32,961 nucleotides of DNA from Gemmatimonadota bacterium (GTDB taxonomy: Bacteria; Gemmatimonadota; Gemmatimonadetes; Longimicrobiales; Gaopeijiaceae): assembly GCA_022340865.1 (NCBI GenBank), contig JAJDNC010000170.1:1-32961 (forward strand). Reading direction: 5' to 3'. The stretch's first letter is position 1, and every line of letters begins with the position of its first letter. The notes under the pieces are model-generated. The model saw only the letters and a program-made list of their open reading frames with translations, was not told the DNA's origin and searched no databases. The position numbers and the translations under genes are program-made. Positions 24,935 to 31,642 of the stretch are shown in pieces.

Positions 24935-25339
24935 TCAGCGGGTGAGATTCAGGGTGGCCGACTCGTTGCTCTGAGCGGTGCATCCACTGCGGTCGATGAC
25001 GATGGGTCCCGACATGGAGCTTCCGTCCACAGTCAACGTGCCTCCCCATACCTCGCAATTGCGGGGAGCGAGGAAGGAGAAGCGCCCCGACGCGTCGACC
25101 GTCCCGGTCACCGTGATGTCGGCGAAGGCCCCGGCCACGGAGAAGGTGCCCGTGACCGAGGTTCCGGACTGGGAGAGGGACATGCTGGAGCTCCGGCCCT
25201 GGGTCGGGAACGCGGTGATCCCGGACCAGTCTCCGGAGACCGATGGCGCGTGGGGGCCGGTGGCGCCGCCGCTACAAGCGGCCGACAGGCAGAGGGCGGC
25301 GGTGGCGCCAAGGCGCAGGAGCAGGTGGCGGTTTGGCAT
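24935..25339 (-). CDS. Small lipoprotein of the second ECF locus, 134 aa
   Basis: MPNRHLLLRLGATAALCLSAAC gives, in two parts, a basic start and hydrophobic core (residues 2-19) and a lipobox-like SAAC with Cys22. The mature part starts CSGGATGP and is a Ser/Thr/Gly-rich beta-strand protein (SGDWSGITAF, VTGTFSVAGAFADITVTGTVD) with two Cys that may form a disulfide. It has no named domain. ATG 25339 is favoured over TTG 25345 because GGAG lies 6 bases before it. The start lies 57 bp downstream of promoter element A (25396-25425), which it shares with the barrel gene 28748 and lipoprotein gene 30141, so it is likely a regulon member of the ECF sigma factor at 28927. Confidence 0.8.
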   Translation of the reverse strand: MPNRHLLLRLGATAALCLSAACSGGATGPHAPSVSGDWSGITAFPTQGRSSSMSLSQSGTSVTGTFSVAGAFADITVTGTVDASGRFSFLAPRNCEVWGGTLTVDGSSMSGPIVIDRSGCTAQSNESATLNLTR

Positions 25340-25395
25340 CGTCAACTCCGTGGTTGGCCGGCGGCGGGGGAAAGTAGGCCGCCAGGTTCACGTGT

Positions 25396-25425
25396 TGACG
25401 CGGAATCCGGGTGCAAAACGTGTCA
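25396..25425 (-). promoter_or_regulatory. Shared ECF-type promoter element, copy A
   Basis: On the minus strand reads TGACACG, 16 bases, CGCGTCA, followed by ACAC. It matches copies at 28789 and 30191 with identical spacing. CGTC is a usual -10 core for ECF sigma factors. It lies in the gap between the upstream kinase stop and the lipoprotein start. Confidence 0.7.
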
Positions 25426-25441
25426 TGGAAAGAACGGCGGC

Positions 25442-27919
25442 TCAGCCTCCGTCCTCCTTGTGCAGCAGTGCCCGCGCGCGTTCGGTCTTCCAGTGTCCCG
25501 CAGGCAGCGACTTCTGCCAGATCGCCAGGGCCTCACCGATCCAGCGCTTCCCCTCGACCCTGGCGCCCCGCTCCAGGTCGAGAGCGCCGAGCTCGAAGCG
25601 AGGGTCCGCCCTTCCCGGATGGCCGGGAGGAAGCCACGCGTCGGCCTCTTTGACGGCTTGCTCGAGCTTCGCTTTGGCCTCCGCCCACTTACCCGCGGCA
25701 CGGAGCCCCACACCCAGCGCCATCGTCCCTTCGTAGGTGAGGGGGTGCTTCGGTCCGGCTTCGGCCCGGAAGAGGCTGTCTCCCTGCCGCAGCGAAGCGA
25801 GTCCCTGCACGGTGTGACCCAGCGCCACCAGCAGGCTTCCCCTCTGCTCCAGGCTGAGAGCCACGTCGCTCCGGTCCTCGTGGATAATGCTCCTACGGAT
25901 GGCGAGGGCGCTGTCCGCGAGCGCCAGGGCGGTGGGAAGATTACCGCGGACCCGGCGGATCTCGGCCTGCGTGTAGAGGTCCTCGGCCGTGACCCGATCA
26001 CCGTCGGGATACGCTTTCCACATGATCGGGATGGCCTCGTCCAGGAGGGAGTCCGCGGCCTCCAGGTCCCCCAGCTCGAACCGGGCCCTGGCATAGTTGC
26101 CCAGCGCGATGGCCCGGTACTCATCCTTCGGGCCGAGGAGCTTGGTATAGACGTCGACGGCCTCGGCCAAGACGGGCGCGGCTTTGGCGTACCGCCCCAT
26201 GCGGGTCAGGTGCTTGGCGAGGTTGTTCAGGGAATACGCCACCGCGTACCCGTTGAACTTGGGGTACCTTCTGGAGGCATCGACGGCTTGCCGAAAGAAG
26301 GCTTCCGCCGAGTCGTAGTGGCCTTCGGCGGCCAGCAGGGTCCCCATCCCGGAGAGGTCCTCGACGAGCTCGTCGTCCACGCTGTCCCCCAGCACCGTGC
26401 GCTCCAATTCCAGGGCGCGGCGGAACGTGGGCTCGGCGGTCTTGTACTCGCCCCGTCGGCGCAGGACGAACGCCAGGTCGCTGAGGACTTTGGCCAGGGC
26501 GTCCGGGTACTTCGCGAGGGACTTCTCGGCGAATCCCGGAGCGCTCTCGAGCATCTGCGAGACCGTGGCTTCCTTCGTTTCGGTGACCTCGGGCGTGGCC
26601 TGGGTGAAGACCTGCGAGAAGAAGGTAGCGACGGCCTGGAACTTCCGGGTCTGGAGCTGGGCCCGATCCCGCTCCTCCTGGAGCCGGAGCGTGTAGACCG
26701 ACACCGTGCCGCCCACGGCCAGGAGCACCGCTGCCACACCCACCACACCGACGCGGTTGCGTCCAATGAACCTGCGGGTGCGATACCCGAGCGAATCCCG
26801 GGTCGCCCGGACGGTCCGCCCCGACAGATAGCGCTGAACATCGTCGGCGAGGGCCCCCGCCGAAGGGTACCGACGGGCCGGCTCCTTCCGCAGGGCCATG
26901 AGCGTGATGTTGTCGAGGTCGCTGGATATCCTCGCCGGACCGCGCCCGAGGGTCGAGCTCGGCCGCGGAGGTTGCTCCGAGAGGATGGCGACCTCGAGAT
27001 CGGTGGAGCCGAGGTTCTCGTCGTACGGCGGTTTGCCGGCCAGGAGCCTGTACAGGATCACGCCGAGCGAATAGACGTCCGTGGCGGTGGTGACCGGCTC
27101 GCCTCGCACCTGCTCCGGTGCCGCGTATTCCGGCGTCATGGGACGGATGCCCGTTCGTGTCAGCCCGACGTCGTCATCGTCTCCTCCGAGGACCTTGGCG
27201 ATCCCGAAGTCGAGGAGCTTCACCGTCCCGTCCTCGGTGACCATGATGTTGCTCGGCTTCAGGTCCCGGTGGACCACGAGGTTGGAATGCGCGAACTGCA
27301 CCGCCTCGCAGACCGACACGAACAGGGCGAGCCGCTCGCTCAGTGGGATGTCGTTCGCCTCGCAGTACGCGTCGATTGGCTTCCCTTCCACGTACTCCAT
27401 GGAGAACCAGGGGAGGCCGTCCTCGGTCACCCCACCGCCCAGAAGTCGCCCGATGTTCCGGTGCTCCATGCGCGCCAGGATCACACGCTCGGCCCTGAAG
27501 CGCCGGATGATCTCCGCGCTGTCCATCCCGCGCTTGACGAGCTTCAAGGCGACCGTCCGTTTGAGCTCCTCGTTCGTCGCGAGGTAGACGGAGCCCATAC
27601 CGCCTTCGGCGATCCGCTCGTGGATGATGTACGGGCCCACCCGGGTTCCTTCCAGGTCGCCCGAATCGGCCTCCCCTCCCGTCGAGCCGCGGGGTGGAAG
27701 ATCCTCGGCGTCCCGCCCTCCGGAGCTCGCCAGGAGCGACTCGACAGATGCGTCGAGAATGGTGGCTGGGTCCTCGTCCGCGTCGAGGAGCTTCTGCACC
27801 TGCTGCCGGATCTCGGGATCGGACTCGACCCGCTCGAGATAGGCGGAGCGATCCTCCGTCGGATGCTCCAGGGCAGCGAGGAAGAGCGCCTGGACGCGGC
27901 CCCACGAATCGCGATCCAT
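25442..27919 (-). CDS. Membrane-anchored Ser/Thr protein kinase with TPR C-terminus
   Basis: 825 residues, same architecture as the kinase at 3748. A short leader (MDRDSWGRVQALFLAAL) precedes the kinase domain: glycine loop IAEGGMGSVY (103-112), Lys126 in VALKLV, catalytic HRDLKPSN (217-224), DFG (237-239) and APEQ (267-270). A basic stretch and one membrane helix (about 390-411) follow, then TPR-like repeats to the C-terminus (YKTAEPTFRRALELERTVLG, YDSAEAFFRQAVDASR and others), presumably outside the cytoplasm as a sensor or scaffold. ATG 27919 has GGAG 7 bases upstream; an in-frame start at 28084 would add non-family residues. It neighbours the ECF sigma factor at 28927 and is a candidate activator of it. 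Confidence 0.92.
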   Translation of the reverse strand: MDRDSWGRVQALFLAALEHPTEDRSAYLERVESDPEIRQQVQKLLDADEDPATILDASVESLLASSGGRDAEDLPPRGSTGGEADSGDLEGTRVGPYIIHERIAEGGMGSVYLATNEELKRTVALKLVKRGMDSAEIIRRFRAERVILARMEHRNIGRLLGGGVTEDGLPWFSMEYVEGKPIDAYCEANDIPLSERLALFVSVCEAVQFAHSNLVVHRDLKPSNIMVTEDGTVKLLDFGIAKVLGGDDDDVGLTRTGIRPMTPEYAAPEQVRGEPVTTATDVYSLGVILYRLLAGKPPYDENLGSTDLEVAILSEQPPRPSSTLGRGPARISSDLDNITLMALRKEPARRYPSAGALADDVQRYLSGRTVRATRDSLGYRTRRFIGRNRVGVVGVAAVLLAVGGTVSVYTLRLQEERDRAQLQTRKFQAVATFFSQVFTQATPEVTETKEATVSQMLESAPGFAEKSLAKYPDALAKVLSDLAFVLRRRGEYKTAEPTFRRALELERTVLGDSVDDELVEDLSGMGTLLAAEGHYDSAEAFFRQAVDASRRYPKFNGYAVAYSLNNLAKHLTRMGRYAKAAPVLAEAVDVYTKLLGPKDEYRAIALGNYARARFELGDLEAADSLLDEAIPIMWKAYPDGDRVTAEDLYTQAEIRRVRGNLPTALALADSALAIRRSIIHEDRSDVALSLEQRGSLLVALGHTVQGLASLRQGDSLFRAEAGPKHPLTYEGTMALGVGLRAAGKWAEAKAKLEQAVKEADAWLPPGHPGRADPRFELGALDLERGARVEGKRWIGEALAIWQKSLPAGHWKTERARALLHKEDGG

Positions 27920-28118
27920 GCCCAGCTCCGATGCGCCGATGGGAGGGTCCTGGCGTCGCCTATCGCCGCGAATGATCTGGCCGAGCTGCTCGGCGCGCGC
28001 GCAGAGCCCTCGACTGGCTGGGGCGAGAGGGTCTCTTGGGCAGGTCGGCCGCCCGACGTTAGGACCTGACCGCACAGCGTGCAAATGGGCCGCCGTCCTC
28101 TTCTGAGCGCCTCCGGCC

Positions 28119-28748
28119 TCAGTGCACCGTGAGGGCGACGCCGAACTGGAACGCGTTGGGAGAGATCGCCACCGGGCTCTCCACGTTGTCGGCCCAGGTC
28201 TGGGTGGCGAAGGTCCGGATGTAGGTTCCGTAGGGCGTCAGCTTCACGCGCCCGCCGACGGGGATGTCGTACCCCATCCCGACGGACGACATGAGGGCGT
28301 CGCTCTGGACGACCACCAGGTCATTCTCGGCGACGGCACGGAGCATCCCGAAGCCGGCCTTCATGAAGAAGCCCGCCGTGGGGCTCGGGTAGCCGAGCAG
28401 CACCACGCTGAGCGCCGCGATGCGGCGCTGCAGCGTCTGGTCGTTCTTGATCCACCCCAGGAACTCGCCGGCGATGACGAGTCGGGGCGTGACGGCTGCC
28501 CCGAGCTGGAGCCGCCCCGAGAAGCCGTTGATCCGGTCCTGGAAGAAGTTGACGTCGCAGGCGCTGCACGTCGCCGAGACGGATGCCGTGCCCAGGCCGA
28601 CCGAGAAGTGGAAGCCGTGTCGGGCCGCGGGGCCCCCACCGCCCGTCGCTTGCGCCGCGACCGGGCCGGCGAGGAGGGCGCAGGACACGGCGACGGTCAG
28701 GAGTGGCACGAGGTGCCGGAGATCGGGTCGGCGCGGCAAGCATTTCAT
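28119..28748 (-). CDS. Outer-membrane beta-barrel-like protein, 209 aa
   Basis: A cleavable signal peptide (hydrophobic core LLTVAVSCALLAG, cleavage near VAAQA) is followed by alternating strands typical of small outer-membrane barrels: FHFSVGLGTASVSATC, GRLQLGAAVTPRLVIAGEFLGW, TAGFFMKAGFGML, ALMSSVGMGYDIPV, VKLTPYGTYIRTF, and a C-terminal strand FQFGVALTVH. Two Cys in CSAC may form a bond. There is no enzymatic motif. The ATG at 28748 has AAGGCGG upstream; an in-frame start at 28949 would reach into the sigma gene. Promoter element B lies 41 bp upstream, and the ECF sigma gene is divergent, so it is a probable sigma target. Confidence 0.82.
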   Translation of the reverse strand: MKCLPRRPDLRHLVPLLTVAVSCALLAGPVAAQATGGGGPAARHGFHFSVGLGTASVSATCSACDVNFFQDRINGFSGRLQLGAAVTPRLVIAGEFLGWIKNDQTLQRRIAALSVVLLGYPSPTAGFFMKAGFGMLRAVAENDLVVVQSDALMSSVGMGYDIPVGGRVKLTPYGTYIRTFATQTWADNVESPVAISPNAFQFGVALTVH

Positions 28749-28788
28749 GGGGTCCGCCTTGTCGAGGTTCGTTCGTCGTTCCATGTGT

Positions 28789-28818
28789 TGACGCGGAAGG
28801 CGGGGCGATTTCGTGTCA
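28789..28818 (-). promoter_or_regulatory. Shared ECF-type promoter element, copy B
   Basis: On the minus strand reads TGACACG, 16 bases, CGCGTCA, followed by ACAC. It sits between the barrel gene (28748, minus) and the divergent ECF sigma gene (28927, plus), oriented towards the barrel gene. Confidence 0.7.
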
Positions 28819-28926
28819 CGGCGGCCCCGCGCACGACGCTGCCATGGCAACGCGACACGACCCGGACCTATCTTCGAAGAGACTCCGGGAACGGGCGCCC
28901 GGCACGCCGACCAAGGACGGGAGGGT

Positions 28927-29487
28927 ATGGCGCGAGACGGGGACATCACCGAGTTGCTCCTGCGGGCCGACGGTACCGGCCGCGACGCGATGGACCGGAT
29001 CCTCCCGCTCGTCTACGACGAGTTGAAGGCCATGGCCCGCGCGCGGCTGCGTGCCGAGCGTCCCGACCACACGCTGAGCGCTACCGCGCTGGTCCATGAG
29101 GCCTACTTGAAGCTGGTGGACCAGAAAAGGGTGCAGTGGCGCAACCGGGCCCATTTCTTCGCCATCGCGGCTCGCGCCATGCGCCGGATCCTCGTCGATC
29201 ACGCTGTGGCCCGGAAGGCCCAGAAGCGTGGCGGAGGGGAGCCCCTGGTCACGCTCCTTGAGGATTCGGCCGGCGAGGAAGCCAGCGCGGAAGAGCTCAT
29301 CGCCATCGACCAGGCGCTCTCCCGTCTGGGGACCATGGACGAGCGCCAGGAGCGCGTGGTCGAGCTCCGCTTCTTCGCGGGCCTGAAGCTCGACGAGATC
29401 GCCGAGGTGCTCCAGGTGTCGCTGGCCAGCGTCAACCGGGACTGGCGAACGGCCCGGGCGTTCCTCACCACGCAGCTCGCGGGCTGA
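28927..29487 (+). CDS. ECF-type RNA polymerase sigma factor (PF07638/TIGR02999-like)
   Basis: 186-residue alternative sigma factor. Region 2: LPLVYDELKAMARARL and TLSATALVHEAYLKL, then FFAIAARAMRRILVDHA and AQKRGGG. Region 4: ERVVELRFFAGLKLDEIAEVL and VSLASVNRDWRTARAFL. It is a clear relative of the sigma factor at 932. ATG 28927 follows a purine-rich GGGAGGG; an in-frame start at 28813 would overlap promoter element B and add an Arg-rich leader. The gene is divergent from the barrel and kinase genes and convergent with lipoprotein 29560-30141. Three promoter elements lie within about 3.6 kb. No anti-sigma gene is present, so control by the neighbouring kinase is a reasonable guess. TATCTT at about 28869 may be its own -10 box. 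Confidence 0.93.
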   Translation: MARDGDITELLLRADGTGRDAMDRILPLVYDELKAMARARLRAERPDHTLSATALVHEAYLKLVDQKRVQWRNRAHFFAIAARAMRRILVDHAVARKAQKRGGGEPLVTLLEDSAGEEASAEELIAIDQALSRLGTMDERQERVVELRFFAGLKLDEIAEVLQVSLASVNRDWRTARAFLTTQLAG

Positions 29488-29559
29488 CGGCACCGCGGGA
29501 ACCGCGGGAGGGACCACGGCGTCCGCCGGCCGGCGAACCTGGGCCCGTGAGCTCGCAGC

Positions 29560-30141
29560 TCACCCCGATACCTGCCGTTGCCGGACTGTGACGTCGTAGT
29601 AGAGCGTGAGGCCACACGTGGACTTGCCCACACCCAGCGCGCGACCGGTCTTGGTTCCCCCGGTGGGCAGAAGCGAGCTCGGGTCCAGGCTCAGGGTGTT
29701 GCTGCGGTTGTTCATGTAGCCGTCTTTGGCGACCCCGTCCCACACGGTGACGTACAGCGTCAGGTCGACCGCGTCCCCGGCCTTCATGTTGTCGAAGGTC
29801 CAGGTCTGGTTGGCGAAGTTCCAGGTCTCGTTGTTCGACAAGAGCTTCGACTCCCCGGTGACCGTGCCGTATCCCTTCGACTCCGTGCTCTTCGTGACGG
29901 AGCCGTACGTCGCCGTGATGCGGTACTGGAATTCGGCGGGGATCACGAGGCCCAGGAGACTTACGCCGTTGCAGGTCTGATCCGGGGACGAATGCAGGTA
30001 CCGGACGGTGAGGTCCATGTCCCAACGGCTTTGGGTCGCAGGATCGACGGATTGGGGGCCGGTGGCGCTGTTGGCGCAGGCCGTCGCCAGGGCGGCGACT
30101 GCCAGGGTCAGGGCGCTTCGCACGCCTTTTCTGTGCCTCAT
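29560..30141 (-). CDS. Lipoprotein of the second ECF locus, 193 aa
   Basis: MRHRKGVRSALTLAVAALAT, then AC, gives a basic start, hydrophobic core and Cys22 as the lipidated residue; the mature part begins CANSATGP. The rest is beta-strand-rich with two Cys far apart (SPDQTCNGVS and KSTCGLTLYYDV), likely a single Ig-like or jelly-roll domain; no family is recognised. ATG 30141 has GGAG about 8 bases upstream and gives a correct signal; the in-frame start at 30183 would bury it. Promoter element C lies 50 bp upstream. A short hairpin (29547-29563) overlaps the stop codon; the ECF sigma gene converges on it. Confidence 0.8.
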   Translation of the reverse strand: MRHRKGVRSALTLAVAALATACANSATGPQSVDPATQSRWDMDLTVRYLHSSPDQTCNGVSLLGLVIPAEFQYRITATYGSVTKSTESKGYGTVTGESKLLSNNETWNFANQTWTFDNMKAGDAVDLTLYVTVWDGVAKDGYMNNRSNTLSLDPSSLLPTGGTKTGRALGVGKSTCGLTLYYDVTVRQRQVSG

Positions 30142-30190
30142 GGGAGGGTCTCCGTGCTTCGGGGGCTGGTCGTAACTGCTCACATCCCCC

Positions 30191-30220
30191 TGACGCGGAA
30201 TTCGGGCGCGATTCGTATCA
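30191..30220 (-). promoter_or_regulatory. Shared ECF-type promoter element, copy C
   Basis: On the minus strand reads TGATACG, 16 bases, CGCGTCA. The two boxes and the spacing agree with copies A and B apart from one C-to-T change. It lies between the gatD stop and the lipoprotein start at 30141. Confidence 0.68.
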
Positions 30221-30244
30221 GAGCGCCTGGCCCTCAGCCCGGCC

Positions 30245-31642
30245 CTATCGCAAGACCTTCTCCAGGAACTCCTGCACCTCGGGCACCCCGCCCTGGAAGA
30301 TGAGGTACCCGTCGTGGGGCTCCCGCTCCGTCATCTCCCCGGCCACGTTGGTGGTCATGAGCTCCTTCACGGCCTCGGGGTCGTCGGGGTGGAGGCCCAG
30401 GGCCCAGCCCAGCTTGATGTAGGCCACCTCCGGGAGCATGTTCGCCAGCGGCACCACCCCCAGCTCCAGGATCTCCCGTCCCGTCTCGTAGACGTGCATC
30501 TGCACGAACCCCCACAGGGTCTGGAGGGTCATGTAGACCTGCACGCCGGCGTCCCGGGCCCGCTCCAGGGCCGGGTAGATGAGGCGATTCACGTGCCCGA
30601 GGCCGGTGCCGGCCATGACGATTCCCCGGTACCCGCAGTCGATGAGGGCATCGATGATGTCGGGGCGCATCCCCGGGTAGTAGTAGATCAGCGTCACCCG
30701 CTCGTCGAAGGCGGCCTGGACCGTCACCTCCCGATCGTCCCGTCGGGGGGCCCAGTCGTCCTTGAGGGGAGTGATCCGCTCCCGATCCACCATGGCCACC
30801 GGGATGTCGCCCAGCGTCCGGAAGGTGCTCCTCACCGAGGAGTGCATCTTCCGCACCCGGGTTCCCCGGTGCAGGAGGTTGTAGAGGTCCGAGGTGGGGC
30901 CGAACATGCACACCATGACCTCGGCGATGGGGCCGTGACCGGCGACCCAGGCGGCGTTGATGAGGTTCTGGGCGGCGTCGGAGGAGGGTCGGTCGCTGGA
31001 GCGTTGGCTCCCCACCATGATGACGGGAACCGGGGGCTTCTGGACCATGAAGCTCAAGGCCGCCGCCGTGTGGTGCATGGTGTCCGTGCCGTGACCGATG
31101 ACCACGCCGTCGAAGCCCTCCCGGATGGCCTCTCCGGTCTTCTCGGCCAGGATCCGATACTCCTCCGGCCCCATGTTCTCGCTGAAGACGCCGAAGAGCT
31201 TCTCCGTCTGCAGGTTGCAGACGTCCGCCAGCTCCGGCACCGACCCATAGAGCTCCCCGGGGCTGAAAGCCGGGATCACGGCCCCCGTCCGGTAGTCCAG
31301 ACGGGAGGCGATGGTCCCCCCGGTCCCCAGGAGCTTCACGTTGGGGTGGGCTTCGTCGGTGGGGAATTCCTTCTCGGGAATCCTGTAGTGGGCTTCCCGG
31401 TACCCGACCTTCTCGAGCTCCAGCACCGTGTCGTGGCGAAGGCCCACGTTGTACCCCGAGCCCAACTTCAGCACCAGGTGCAGCTCGTCGCTGGTCTCGG
31501 AGCGGGGGAGGAGGAGGCCCTCGAAGTCGCCCCGGGTGGTCCGGGCCTTGATCTCGCACCAGACGGTGATTCCAAAGCGCTCCATGAGCTCCCGGGTGGG
31601 TCCCCGGTAGCCTCGGTAGAGATCCTTCTCCGCGGTGGTCAT
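30245..31642 (-). CDS. gatD: Archaeal-type Glu-tRNA(Gln) amidotransferase subunit D
   Basis: Asparaginase-like glutaminase subunit that releases ammonia from glutamine (or asparagine) for the amidation of Glu-tRNA(Gln) by GatE, a cytosolic step of translation. The 465 residues match GatD in order: an N-terminal beta-barrel (WCEIKARTTRGDFEGLLLP, HLVLKLGSGYNVGL; about 28-70), then the asparaginase fold with nucleophile Thr110 in LLGTGGTIAS, Thr186-Asp187 in HGTDTMHHTA, and Lys265 in VRKMHSS. The presence of the N-terminal domain and VGSQRSSDRPSSDAAQNL separates it from simple type I/II asparaginases. The start overlaps the stop of gatE in ATGA, so the two are coupled, as expected for a 1:1 complex. 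In the literature GatDE is treated as archaeal, so its occurrence here is unusual. Confidence 0.93.
   Translation of the reverse strand: MTTAEKDLYRGYRGPTRELMERFGITVWCEIKARTTRGDFEGLLLPRSETSDELHLVLKLGSGYNVGLRHDTVLELEKVGYREAHYRIPEKEFPTDEAHPNVKLLGTGGTIASRLDYRTGAVIPAFSPGELYGSVPELADVCNLQTEKLFGVFSENMGPEEYRILAEKTGEAIREGFDGVVIGHGTDTMHHTAAALSFMVQKPPVPVIMVGSQRSSDRPSSDAAQNLINAAWVAGHGPIAEVMVCMFGPTSDLYNLLHRGTRVRKMHSSVRSTFRTLGDIPVAMVDRERITPLKDDWAPRRDDREVTVQAAFDERVTLIYYYPGMRPDIIDALIDCGYRGIVMAGTGLGHVNRLIYPALERARDAGVQVYMTLQTLWGFVQMHVYETGREILELGVVPLANMLPEVAYIKLGWALGLHPDDPEAVKELMTTNVAGEMTEREPHDGYLIFQGGVPEVQEFLEKVLR

Noticed and set aside
24791..28069. 1092-codon plus-strand open frame
   Set aside because: It runs antisense to the lipoprotein and kinase genes, whose motifs are unambiguous, and shows no domain of its own.
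27920..28085. Possible fourth ECF element upstream of the second kinase
   Set aside because: A TTGCACG...CGTC pairing exists (about 28035-28085), but with spacing one base too long and several mismatches.
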